A DNA stretch of 46,288 bases from Mycobacterium sp. 1465703.0 (GTDB taxonomy: Bacteria > Actinomycetota > Actinomycetes > Mycobacteriales > Mycobacteriaceae), in the NCBI RefSeq assembly GCF_001672975.1, contig NZ_LZKU01000066.1, forward strand, positions 1 to 46,288, written 5' to 3'. Below, in pieces: positions 26,510 to 33,807 of this stretch (within the stretch, counting starts at the first letter, position 1; each line of letters starts with the position of its first letter). The translations under genes were made by a program, and so were the position numbers. Under the pieces are notes generated by a model. The model was not told where the DNA came from. It searched no databases and saw nothing but the letters and a program-made list of their open reading frames with translations.

Positions 26510-27619
26510 CTAGGTCATCGCCGCCGGGTAGGGGAAGCCCGCAGGTTCGGCCAAGTGCGTGTCGACGTAGCTGCGCAGCGCGGAGTCCGCAACGGCGTAG
26601 CCCCAGTTGGCGATCTGGAACCGGGGCGTGGGTTTCAACTTGGCCAGCCGGGTACTGACCATCGCCAGCTGGCCTGCCTGGGCCGTGCTGATCGGCAGCG
26701 TCGCCGCGCGCAGCGGAAAGTCGGAAGGATTAGTGTTTATCGCCCAGAACGCTCCCGTCCGTTGGCCGCTGGCCAGCGCACTCATGATCTGGCGACGGCG
26801 CAGCCGTCGGACCTGTACATCGACGGTGCTCAACACACGTGTCGTGCCGCGAAGCCAATCAGTGTGTGGCCGTGTTGATTCGGGGTAGCTGCCTCCGCCA
26901 TCGCTGACAAAGATCGACGCGCAATTCTTCATCACGGGCTCTAGCCCGAGGTTGTCATACACGCCGCCGTCGGTGAGCGTGATCCTCGGGCGTCCGGGGA
27001 TATCCAGGAATGACGGCGAAAGCACCGGCGGGAACGCCGAACTCGCCGCGACCGCGTGCGCAAGCGCCAACGTCGGGTTCCTGATCTCTTCGGTGCGCCA
27101 ATCGCGCATGTAAGGGCGGGAAAAACGCCACAAACTACCGTTGGTGAGGTTGGTCGCCAAGATGATGAACCGGGGTCCGCTTGCATCGGTGGGCAGATCC
27201 TGCAGAGTCGCGCCCTTGAATAAGTGCCGATCATAGAATTTCTGGACCCTGCGGGAGGCCCCGCCGGGTCGCAGACCGGTCAGGACCGCCCGCACATCGA
27301 TACCGCGTCCGGCGAGATCCAGGATCGGCTTCTCGATGAGCTCACCGAACCGTTGTGCCACGCGCCCCGAATCGGTTTCAGCGAAGGCGAGTTCGGTCCA
27401 CTGCCGCCCCAGCAGGCCCGCGATAATGGAGCCCCCTGACACCGATGCGACCCTGGTCAACGTCGCCAACCGGCCAACTTCGTTCAGGCGCCGCAATGCT
27501 CCAAGATGGAACAGCATCGCCCGGTAGCCGCCGCCGGAAAGGCACAGACCTACTCCACCTGACGGCGCAGTTTCGCGCGGATCGACCTCGTCGATGACGT
27601 TGGCATCGCCCTCAGACAT
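26510..27619 (-). CDS. Patatin-like phospholipase
   Basis: A 369-residue lipid acyl hydrolase. The glycine-rich oxyanion loop is LCLSGGGYRAMLFHLG, the nucleophile is S61 in ASVSGGS (an SxSGG form of the usual GxSxG elbow), and the catalytic aspartate is D217 in LTDGGVYDNLG. DNLGLEPV and SSAFPPVLSP are further patatin blocks. No signal peptide is seen, so it would act on inner-leaflet membrane lipids. Patatins are known membrane-degrading effectors in CBASS and related defence systems. It is convergent with the caspase operon and has its own -10-like element, so it may be a separate effector or an unrelated cargo gene. The ATG has a GGGGAA ribosome site. Confidence 0.88.
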   Translation of the reverse strand: MSEGDANVIDEVDPRETAPSGGVGLCLSGGGYRAMLFHLGALRRLNEVGRLATLTRVASVSGGSIIAGLLGRQWTELAFAETDSGRVAQRFGELIEKPILDLAGRGIDVRAVLTGLRPGGASRRVQKFYDRHLFKGATLQDLPTDASGPRFIILATNLTNGSLWRFSRPYMRDWRTEEIRNPTLALAHAVAASSAFPPVLSPSFLDIPGRPRITLTDGGVYDNLGLEPVMKNCASIFVSDGGGSYPESTRPHTDWLRGTTRVLSTVDVQVRRLRRRQIMSALASGQRTGAFWAINTNPSDFPLRAATLPISTAQAGQLAMVSTRLAKLKPTPRFQIANWGYAVADSALRSYVDTHLAEPAGFPYPAAMT

Positions 27620-27648
27620 CGCTTCCCCGGCGTTCTGTATGCACTGCT

Positions 27649-27654
27649 AGTATA
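27649..27654 (-). promoter_or_regulatory. -10-like element of the patatin gene
   Basis: On the minus strand TATACT lies 30 bases upstream of the patatin ATG in an unusually AT-rich patch. It matches the TANNNT form of mycobacterial -10 boxes. No good -35 hexamer is seen at 17 bases. Confidence 0.4.
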
Positions 27655-28158
27655 TTTTCTCATTTCAACTGAAGAAGTGGCAGCGAATACGGGAACACTC
27701 AGTCTTTGGCCGCGCGAGAGCCTTATGTACTGGCGGCAGTTTTCGTGAGGGTGGCTGTCGGGCAAGTTGTCGGCGACCCAGCTGCTGGGCCGCGGAGGTG
27801 CTTGTCCGGGCGATCGCAAATCCGCAACGGACCGGTTACCGCGCACGGTCGAGCCCACAAGGCACCGGTCAGCGTTGGAATAGACTGTGCCGGAATCAAA
27901 ATCATGCGCGCGCCGAAGTAATTCCGATCGTGCGGTGCTTCGCGCAAGGTACACATTCTCTGACGCCTGGGATCGTAGATTTCAGTGATTTTGTACGTTC
28001 CGGAAGTGGCGCAGTCGGTGGTGTGCACCTCGGATAGCGGGGCTCGCCGCGGCCAGAAACCATGCGACGCGCAACGCCAACCGCACTGTCGGGAACAAGA
28101 CCCCCAGGCAGTTTACTTCCGCCGTGCACCGCTTAATCTGGAACGCGGACGATACGAA

Positions 28159-28187
28159 TTGAAAATTTGAAAGATTTGTCATACGTA
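28159..28187 (+). promoter_or_regulatory. Possible promoter of the RelA/SpoT operon
   Basis: TTGAAA (28159-28164), a 17-base spacer and TACGTA (28182-28187) in an AT-rich patch about 75 bases upstream of the GTG at 28263. The -10 lacks the final T of the consensus, so this is tentative. Confidence 0.35.
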
Positions 28188-28262
28188 TTAGGCACGAAGA
28201 TCCGCCGCACTTTGAGATTATCGGTGCCAAGTTCATAGTCTTCGCGTAGAAGGGAGAGCTAG

Positions 28263-29291
28263 GTGCCGGCAGGCCCGCTACTCTCGGTGTTCGCATACCA
28301 CGTGTTTCCGCAGGAACAGACGTCGACCGCGGGCGGAGCTATCGCCCCGACAGCCGCCTTGGAGAACGCGTTGAACGCGACATTCGACACAACACAGGTG
28401 GCTACCGGACCGATGGTGACGTTACGCATCGATCCGACCAGCCCAACACGTGCACATGCCATTCGAGACGTCGCTCTGACAATCGCGTTCGCAGTCGACC
28501 CGCAGAAAGCGTCGGTCGTTTCGTCCGCAGCCAAGCTCGCCGCGCGACTTTGCGAAATCATGGACCATCGATCAAGCCCGGCCCTGCTTCTCCTATCCGC
28601 TCATGAGGGCACAACGAGGGGAGATCGCCGATTCATCATTTGGACATTTCCTCAACAAGAGGTGTTCAGCTTCTCGATGAGAGGCAGCACAACACGATTA
28701 GAGGTGGCGAACGCGTTCGCCCGGGAGTCCAATCTCCGCAAAGTTGCCTTTCTCGAAGGCAAAAACGTCCCAGCCGGAATGCTCAAAGCACGGGTACGCG
28801 ACTTCCAAACGTCAGCCACCGAGCGCGCCGCCGCCGACTTCTGGATCGAGAAATTCCTTCACGCCCGACTCCAAATGGACAGCACCGAGGGGACCCGTCT
28901 GCTGGCCCAAGCACTGCGGTCGGTCTATAACGCAGCTGCAGGCGACGAGCAAAGGCAAGAAGAGCTCAACGCGGTGATCGCAGCAGTCAGGGTTGGGCGC
29001 CAACGGCGACTGTCGATCAATGAAGTGGCCCGCCGACTGAGCCCCCTATCCGGGAGCGCCTTGACGACGGGCATATCCGACGAAGAGAGTGCTGCGCTAT
29101 TCCAACTCGACGCTCAAGCCTTCGACTCCCTGATCCAATACCGGCGGTTCATGCTTGAAGGCGGCGCGATCGTGTCGGCCCCCTTTTTTGAAATGAACCG
29201 TGCCGGAATCGAAATCACTGAACTGAATGGCAGACGCGGACTAAGACTTGAAGGCTTCATCATGCAGGAACGGGTGACCACACGTGGATGA
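28263..29291 (+). CDS. Unrecognised 342-residue protein, first gene of RelA/SpoT operon (weakly NdpA-like)
   Basis: Not confidently recognised. Residues 105-200 (PALLLLSAHEG, RRFIIWTFPQQEVFSFS, NLRKVAFLEGKNVPAGMLKARVRDF, then ADFWIEKFL) follow the alternation seen in nucleoid-associated 37-kDa (NdpA/YejK) proteins, which bind DNA, but this is a faint resemblance. The C-terminal 100 residues are helical and then beta-rich (LNGRRGLRLEGF). There is no signal peptide or membrane segment. The GTG start has AAGGGAGAG at the right distance. Its stop lies 8 bases inside the RelA/SpoT gene, so the products are co-translated. Possible roles are nucleic-acid sensing or restraint of the downstream synthetase. 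Confidence 0.7.
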   Translation: MPAGPLLSVFAYHVFPQEQTSTAGGAIAPTAALENALNATFDTTQVATGPMVTLRIDPTSPTRAHAIRDVALTIAFAVDPQKASVVSSAAKLAARLCEIMDHRSSPALLLLSAHEGTTRGDRRFIIWTFPQQEVFSFSMRGSTTRLEVANAFARESNLRKVAFLEGKNVPAGMLKARVRDFQTSATERAAADFWIEKFLHARLQMDSTEGTRLLAQALRSVYNAAAGDEQRQEELNAVIAAVRVGRQRRLSINEVARRLSPLSGSALTTGISDEESAALFQLDAQAFDSLIQYRRFMLEGGAIVSAPFFEMNRAGIEITELNGRRGLRLEGFIMQERVTTRG

Positions 29292-29889
29292 AAAAACTAT
29301 TGCAGAGACCTACGCGGCACGATCGGGGCTTCTCTCGGAACTTGCCGAAAAGCTCGAAAAGAAAACCCAAGCTGCGATTGTCGGGGTCAAGCATATCGAC
29401 AGAGTAGTCTTCAGAGCGAAGGATCCGGCGTCCTTCACTAAGAAGGCACTCAAGCCCAAATATACTGCCCCACTGAGCGAAATCGAAGACCAGGTCGCAG
29501 GACGCATCATCACCTTTTTCCGTGACGACCTACCGATCGTTCGGGAACGCATAGAAAGATCCTTTGGCCCCGTGGAATACGTCGCAAAAGAGCCGGAAGA
29601 ACCGGACGAGTTCGGCTACGAGTCTGACCACTACATTTGCGTGATACCACAGCATCTCATGCCCGCCGGCTGGGACCAACACGACGACATGCCCACGACT
29701 TTCGAACTCCAACTGCGCACCCTTTTCATGCACGCCTGGGCCGAGCCCCAACACAACGTCAATTACAAAGCCGCCGAGGGCATTTCTCGGGAATCCAAAA
29801 GAGAACTCGCATGGATCGCAGCGTCCGCCTGGGGTGCAGACCACAAGCTCAACGAAGTAGCGAACCGCCTCGGCTCCTTCAAAAACTAG
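29284..29889 (+). CDS. RelA/SpoT-type nucleotidyltransferase (small alarmone synthetase-like)
   Basis: A 201-residue single-domain protein of the RelA/SpoT synthetase fold. Blocks are RVVFRAKDPASFTKKAL, EIEDQVAGRIITFF (D69, R74), FGYESDHYICVI, and TFELQLRTLFMHAWAEPQHNVNYK, with E141, Q143, R145 and H157 at canonical positions. It lacks HD hydrolase, TGS and ACT domains. Such proteins transfer pyrophosphate from ATP to a nucleotide (ppGpp, ppApp) or, in toxic versions, to tRNA. The start is a GTG overlapping the upstream gene by 8 bases. Its stop overlaps the next GTG. The setting suggests a toxin or defence effector rather than the housekeeping Rel. Confidence 0.85.
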   Translation: MDEKTIAETYAARSGLLSELAEKLEKKTQAAIVGVKHIDRVVFRAKDPASFTKKALKPKYTAPLSEIEDQVAGRIITFFRDDLPIVRERIERSFGPVEYVAKEPEEPDEFGYESDHYICVIPQHLMPAGWDQHDDMPTTFELQLRTLFMHAWAEPQHNVNYKAAEGISRESKRELAWIAASAWGADHKLNEVANRLGSFKN

Positions 29890-30281
29890 TGCCTGAGAAC
29901 ACCGGCCGGATCCCTGACGATCGCGTCAAGTCCGAGAATTACGGAATGCACTACGACCCGCGCAACGAAAAGATCGTCGAAGCCGCGCGCGCCGTACCCG
30001 ACGAAAAATGGAAGCAACTGCCGGTCGTAAACCTCCCCGCCCGAACAACTCTCGAGGCCAACGAGGACACCCTCAAAAAGCGGAGCATCGACAAAGTTGT
30101 CAACGGCGTCGAACCGTTTCGTGAGGGCTACGTGATCAAGCTTTGGCGTGATCAGGACGCTAAGTTGCACGTCGTCGACGGGCACCACCGGGTGGCGATG
30201 TACCACGCGCTGGGCAAAGTCGTACCCGTACGGATCATGGATGAAGCCGACTACATTCGCCTGATGGGCGAAGCCAAATGA
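29889..30281 (+). CDS. ParB/sulfiredoxin-like N-terminal domain protein
   Basis: A 130-residue protein. The GTG in TAGTG overlaps the stop of the RelA/SpoT gene by one base; a longer frame from 29637 would lie antiparallel in sense to that gene's coding frame and has no similarity. The signature is VVDGHHRVAMYHALGKVVPVRIM near residues 97-119, matching the ParB/Srx superfamily loop with the GHHR group that binds CTP or ATP. LPVVNLPARTTLEANEDTL precedes it. There is no DNA-binding helix-turn-helix domain, so it is not a partition ParB. As the last gene of a tight three-gene operon it may be an antitoxin, kinase-like modifier or nuclease partner of the synthetase. Confidence 0.78.
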   Translation: MPENTGRIPDDRVKSENYGMHYDPRNEKIVEAARAVPDEKWKQLPVVNLPARTTLEANEDTLKKRSIDKVVNGVEPFREGYVIKLWRDQDAKLHVVDGHHRVAMYHALGKVVPVRIMDEADYIRLMGEAK

Positions 30282-30864
30282 CGTGACGGGACATCGTCCG
30301 ACCTACAACGCAGAACAGTCCGGCTGAAGGCAGAAGCCTGTGAGCTAACGGCAGTGACCTTAAGCCGGTGGTTCGGATAGTGAACATGTCGTAGGTACCG
30401 CGTTTCGTATTGGCCGCGCCGCATCAGTCGGCGTCTCAACCACTTTGGTGCGATGTCGGCTGGCGTTACCGCTAGTGGTTAGTTGGTTGAGTTAAAGGAC
30501 ACGAAAGAGGCAAAGTAGAGGCGGAGAAGCTCATCGTTCCCAAACAGACCAAAGGGTGAGAGGGAAGCCTCGATTGTGTTGTTGCGGAATCCGTTCCGAT
30601 CGGGATCCGCCTCACCGCGGCCTCAACGAGCTGGTGCTTCACAGCTGGTCGCGTAACCACCTCGGCCAAGGCTTCCCGCTCGAATGACAGCCGCACGTAC
30701 GGTCTGAAGATCGTCGACTCGCCTGGACGAAACTGCAGATCCACCGCTACGAGCGGTCCTGCGCGAGGACGGAGGCCGGCGGCAGTCCGAGGCTGTGCAT
30801 GGGTCGCATGGGGGAGACGCTTTTGCCGCCGCCACGTTGTGTCGAACGCGAAACATCGAGTGAT
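30282..30864. other. Gene-poor region, right flank of accessory island
   Basis: About 580 bases between convergent genes. GC falls near 30440-30560 and rises again toward the catabolic cluster. No tRNA, integrase or repeat of the left flank is evident. A short minus-strand frame (30472-30744) is listed separately. Confidence 0.5.
30472..30744 (-). CDS. Short hypothetical frame, possibly a gene remnant
   Basis: A 90-codon frame from a GTG. The first 55 residues (VDLQFRPGESTIFRPYVRLS, then FEREALAEVVTRPAVKHQLVEAAVRR) read like a real protein with mycobacterial codon use, whereas the last 30 look like read-through of non-coding DNA. The frame is also open upstream of the GTG. I recognise no family. 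It could be the decayed end of a gene disrupted when the island was inserted, or chance. Confidence 0.25.
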   Translation of the reverse strand: MDLQFRPGESTIFRPYVRLSFEREALAEVVTRPAVKHQLVEAAVRRIPIGTDSATTQSRLPSHPLVCLGTMSFSASTLPLSCPLTQPTNH

Positions 30865-31410
30865 TCAACTGCCCTTGATCCCGACGGCGTGGCGCAGCTG
30901 CGCCAAGAACTGATCGGCGTCATCGCTTCGCACGATGTAGTGCGATATCGCAATCCGGATCACCGTCGCCGCTTTGACCGCCGCGTTGGGCCCGGGCAGG
31001 TGCCGCTGCAGACCTTCGCGCATCTGCGGGATGACCCAGGAGAACTGGGCGATGGTGTGCTCGGGCTCGACGTCGACCATGCGCACACCGGAGTACGAAT
31101 GCTGGTATTCGACGATGAACCGCAGCACGGCGTCGAGCTTGTCCACGCCTTTCAGGCCCGCGGTGGCCTTCACCAGACCGCTTTCGAAGATCTGCCGCTC
31201 GTAGGCCGAAAACGCCGACAGCAGTTCCTCTTTGGACGCGAACCAGCGGTACAGCGTCGGGCGCGACACTCCCGCCTGGTTCGCGACGTCGGACAGGCTG
31301 AGCTTGGTCTTGCCGTTGCGGCCGAGCACCTCGGCGGTGGCCGCCAGGATCCGCTGACGGGTCGAGGTGTCGTTGTCGGCGATCGTTGTCGCCCGGGCCG
31401 GCTGGCTCAT
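30865..31410 (-). CDS. TetR-family regulator of the catabolic cluster
   Basis: A 181-residue regulator starting MSQPARATTIADNDTSTRQR. The helix-turn-helix is ILAATAEVLGRNGKTKLSLSDVANQAGVSRPTLYRWFASKEELLSAF. A longer frame to 31626 overlaps the thioesterase gene and is not conserved-looking. It lies 52 bases after the thioesterase stop on the same strand, so it is probably the third gene of the SMP-30-thioesterase-tetR operon. A degenerate copy of the local motif (31420-31444) sits just before its start, and an exact copy sits before the operon (33156-33180), pointing to autoregulation (inference). Confidence 0.88.
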   Translation of the reverse strand: MSQPARATTIADNDTSTRQRILAATAEVLGRNGKTKLSLSDVANQAGVSRPTLYRWFASKEELLSAFSAYERQIFESGLVKATAGLKGVDKLDAVLRFIVEYQHSYSGVRMVDVEPEHTIAQFSWVIPQMREGLQRHLPGPNAAVKAATVIRIAISHYIVRSDDADQFLAQLRHAVGIKGS

Positions 31411-31419
31411 GATTCGAAC

Positions 31420-31444
31420 TTTTCGCAGTATCGCCGAGGTGTCA
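31420..31444. promoter_or_regulatory. Degenerate copy of the TTTACAAA-N9-AAGTGTCA motif
   Basis: TTTTCGCA-N9-AGGTGTCA matches 12 of the 16 fixed positions and keeps the spacing. It lies 10 bases upstream of the TetR start. It may be chance; the argument is position. Confidence 0.35.
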
Positions 31445-31462
31445 TGGTCATTCGCTCCCACG

Positions 31463-32293
31463 TTAGGCCCGCGGAGGGCGCCGGCGCACCAGCACCGACT
31501 GTTGGATGGCGCCGACCGCGCCCTGCTCGTCGAACAAGGTGCCGATCGTCGTGCCGATGCCGTCCGGCCCGTAGCTGGTCTCGGCCCGAATGCCGATCCA
31601 GTCGCCGTCGGGAACACGAAAGACATGCACTGCCAGATCGGTGTTGAGGAACGTCCATTTGGTGATGTCCAACTTGCTGCCGATGCCGTTGGCGCAATCG
31701 GCCACCGCGAACAGCCGTTCCAGCTGGGTCATCGACTCGCCGTTGACCAGGTCGACCGTGGGGTTGATCCAGGATTCGCCGGGGCCCGGGCTCAGCGGTT
31801 CGGTCAGCCACAACCACTCCAGGCTGTGCACGTAATTGCGGTCCCAGTCGCGCGCCCGCAGGTTGCGGTTGAAGGCCTCGGCTCGCGGCCCCGGCAGCGG
31901 CGCCGCGGCATGCGACAGCGACTGCGTGTCCTGCTGCTGCAACCGCCAACCGGTGGCGCGTGCCACCGGCCGCGGTGTGCCGTCGGGGCCCGGGGCCAGC
32001 ATTTCGGCGCTGAGCAATTCGATTTGCTTGCCGGGGCGTTGGACCCCTGCACACACCCACAGATCACCCTCGGCCGGCACCCCGCCCAACAGGTCGATGA
32101 CCACCCGGGACAGCCGGGTGTCGTCGCGCTGTGCACACCGCTCCAGCGCCCGGACCAGCAGCGCCGACACCGGCCCGCCGTGCTGGATCGCCGCCGACCA
32201 GGTGCCCCGCGCGAGGTCCGTCGCCCGGAACTTCTCGCCCAGCACGCCGACGTCGTCGGCCGCGTCGATCAGTTCGTAATAGGCGTCGGTCAT
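31463..32293 (-). CDS. Acyl-CoA thioesterase-like double-hotdog protein
   Basis: A 276-residue protein of the thioesterase family with two hotdog domains (4HBT_3/TesB-like), which hydrolyses acyl-CoA or related thioesters. Visible blocks are ARGTWSAAIQHGGPVSALLVRALERC in the first hotdog and INPTVDLVNGESMTQLERLFAVADCANG in the second, the latter carrying the D/N and S/T residues of the active-site helix. The C-terminus (YGPDGIGTTIGTLFDEQGAVGAIQQSVLVRRR) is typical. The ATG at 32293 has GAGAGG upstream and overlaps the SMP-30 stop (ATGA); a TTG six bases earlier is less likely. Substrate unknown. Confidence 0.82.
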   Translation of the reverse strand: MTDAYYELIDAADDVGVLGEKFRATDLARGTWSAAIQHGGPVSALLVRALERCAQRDDTRLSRVVIDLLGGVPAEGDLWVCAGVQRPGKQIELLSAEMLAPGPDGTPRPVARATGWRLQQQDTQSLSHAAAPLPGPRAEAFNRNLRARDWDRNYVHSLEWLWLTEPLSPGPGESWINPTVDLVNGESMTQLERLFAVADCANGIGSKLDITKWTFLNTDLAVHVFRVPDGDWIGIRAETSYGPDGIGTTIGTLFDEQGAVGAIQQSVLVRRRPPRA

Positions 32294-33126
32294 CGGCAAC
32301 CTCTCGGATCAGGGCAGGCCGGAGCGGGAGTGGTGACCGTGACGGCATCCAGCCGGGAGAGCCGGGTGCCGACCAGTCGCCGGGGATAGGCCTCGGTGCT
32401 GGACAACAGGAACAGCGTCCGGCCCTGCGGACCGCCGAGGGCACAGGCGATGGCGACCCGGTCGCCCATGTCGATGCGGTCGGTCACGGCGCCGCCAGCC
32501 ACGATCCGCTCGAATTGATGGGCCAGCGTCATCGACGCCCACACCGCACCTTCGGCATCCAACGCGATGCCGTCCGGCGGCCCGTCCAGGCCGTCGGCGA
32601 AAATCCGGCGGTCGGACAATCCGCCGTCGTCACCGATGGAAAACGCGCTCAACCGCCGGCCGGTGGATTCGGCGACGATCAGCGTCGCGCGGTCCCGTGT
32701 GATCGCCATGCCGTTGGGGAAGTCAAGGTCTTCGGCCACCACGCTGGCGCTGCCGTCGCGGTCGAGACGAATGATGACTCCGCCGCGCAACGCCTGGCAC
32801 CCGATGTAGGCGCGGCCGGCGTCGTCGATGACCATGTCGCCGAGATCGGCCGGCGCCAGGTCAGCGAGATCGGCGATGGTGACCACGGTTTCGCCGTCAT
32901 AGCACAGTACCTGCCGCTGCTCGGTTGAAGCGATCAGCAGCGACCCGTCGGGGCGGAAACCCAAACCGGACGGCGAGTGACCAGGCAACGGCAGCGTGGT
33001 GAGCGATCCGCCCATGGTTGTGGTGTGGACCGCTTCGCCCAGCATGTCGGAGAACCACAACAGGCCTTCAAACCAGCGCGGGCCCTCACCGAAGCAGAAG
33101 CCGTTGGCCAGAGGCTCGGGGATCAT
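32290..33126 (-). CDS. SMP-30/gluconolactonase-family lactonase
   Basis: A 278-residue six-bladed beta-propeller hydrolase. Key positions are the metal ligand glutamate in FGEGPRWFEGLLWFSDMLG, the asparagine/aspartate in DLDFPNGMAITRD, and the aspartate in GPPDGIALDAEGAVWAS. The repeated strand pattern (SGLGFRPDGSLLIAS, GDMVIDDAGRAYIG) marks the blades. Members open lactones or act as calcium-dependent esterases. No signal peptide. It is the first gene of the minus-strand operon whose upstream region carries an exact copy of the bipartite motif. A lactone intermediate in the local pathway would fit, such as from Baeyer-Villiger or hydroxylation chemistry (inference). Confidence 0.88.
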   Translation of the reverse strand: MIPEPLANGFCFGEGPRWFEGLLWFSDMLGEAVHTTTMGGSLTTLPLPGHSPSGLGFRPDGSLLIASTEQRQVLCYDGETVVTIADLADLAPADLGDMVIDDAGRAYIGCQALRGGVIIRLDRDGSASVVAEDLDFPNGMAITRDRATLIVAESTGRRLSAFSIGDDGGLSDRRIFADGLDGPPDGIALDAEGAVWASMTLAHQFERIVAGGAVTDRIDMGDRVAIACALGGPQGRTLFLLSSTEAYPRRLVGTRLSRLDAVTVTTPAPACPDPRGCR

Positions 33127-33155
33127 CCGCCCCAGCCTTCGGCAAATCGGTCTGC

Positions 33156-33180
33156 TTTACAAAACACCGAAAAAGTGTCA
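33156..33180. promoter_or_regulatory. TTTACAAA-N9-AAGTGTCA motif, copy 1
   Basis: Exact match to the bipartite motif, 30 bases upstream of the SMP-30 start on the minus strand. Its core TTACA-N14-TGTCA is an imperfect dyad (half-site T(T/G)ACA), suiting a dimeric repressor. The motif has the same plus-strand orientation here although the controlled gene is on the minus strand, which argues against its being a -35/-10 promoter. Confidence 0.65.
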
Positions 33181-33199
33181 TGCACCGCGGGTGCTGGTG

Positions 33200-33676
33200 T
33201 CAATCTGCCGATCGGGCGAGCTCCCGCGCGACGGCCTCGTGATAGGCGTCGATCTTGGCCGGATTGGCCTGGAGGAACAGCTGGTCGGGAAGCGGGGCGT
33301 GTTTGTACGCCTCGATCGTCATGGTTCGGGAGAACAGCGTGATGTCCTGCCCGGGTCTGGTGAAGCGGTAGGAGACCGCGATGCGGCCCTCCATCCCGCC
33401 ATTGCCGTCGCGGTCATGGCCCAGCCGACCGATCGAGGTGAACACGAACAGCGTCGGCCGCACCGCGGCGGCCAGCTGCCAGCTGAAGATCCGGTCACCG
33501 TCTTCACCGGCTTCCTCCCAGGTGTCACCGACTTTCAACGGGAGCTGCGGCAAGTTACCGATGTGCACGCTGCCGGGATAGGTCTTGGTCCAGTTCTGCG
33601 GGTTGGTGACGAAGTCGTACACCGTCTCGGCGGACTGCGTGAACGCGGTCTCTGAAGTGCTGGTCACGATGCCCAA
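33200..33676 (-). CDS. SRPBCC-family (polyketide cyclase/START-like) protein
   Basis: A 158-residue SRPBCC fold protein that binds a hydrophobic ligand in a helix-grip cavity. The start SETAFTQSAETVYDFVTNPQNWTKTYPGSVHIG is characteristic (sheet strand followed by the VYDFVTNP helix turn), with a long C-terminal helix (PLPDQLFLQANPAKIDAYHEAVARELARS). Members serve as lipid carriers, cyclases or hydrolase-like accessory proteins. A TTG start at 33676 is supported by GGGAGG eight bases upstream. It is divergent from the thioesterase at 33808, with motif copy 2 between them. Ligand unknown. Confidence 0.82.
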   Translation of the reverse strand: MGIVTSTSETAFTQSAETVYDFVTNPQNWTKTYPGSVHIGNLPQLPLKVGDTWEEAGEDGDRIFSWQLAAAVRPTLFVFTSIGRLGHDRDGNGGMEGRIAVSYRFTRPGQDITLFSRTMTIEAYKHAPLPDQLFLQANPAKIDAYHEAVARELARSAD

Positions 33677-33743
33677 TTGGGTTGCCTCCCTGCAGGTTCC
33701 GCTAACCCATCGATCGAATGGGCCGGCGTCTTGTTAGCCAAGC

Positions 33744-33768
33744 TTTACAAATCCTACTCAAAGTGTCA
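33744..33768. promoter_or_regulatory. TTTACAAA-N9-AAGTGTCA motif, copy 2
   Basis: Exact copy located in the 131-base gap between the divergent SRPBCC and thioesterase genes. Flanks are also shared with copy 3: AGC before TTTACAAA and CGCTG after GTCA. It lies 40 bases upstream of the thioesterase TTG. Confidence 0.7.
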
Positions 33769-33807
33769 CGCTGAGCGCTGAGCTGCGAGCGCGAGAGGTG
33801 GAGTGGA

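Larger units (their letters stand above)
27620..28262. other. Gene-free divergent region (about 640 bases) between patatin and the RelA/SpoT operon
   Basis: Contains promoters for both directions and no supported coding frame. It has short hairpins and an AT-rich stretch near 28150-28200. I see no mobile-element ends. Confidence 0.5.

Noticed and set aside
29889..30281. Third RelA-cassette protein as plasmid partition ParB
   Set aside because: Only the ParB/Srx-like nucleotide loop is present; there is no helix-turn-helix, dimerisation domain, ParA gene or parS site.
21808..30864. tRNA gene, integrase or direct repeats marking island ends
   Set aside because: Looked for by eye at both flanks; none found, so no attachment site is claimed.
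33744..33768. Shared motif as a sigma-factor promoter (TTTACA -35, 17-base spacer, CACGCT -10)
   Set aside because: Copy 1 precedes a minus-strand gene in the same plus orientation and its -10 would be CATGCA; the fixed AAGTGTCA half is not a promoter element.
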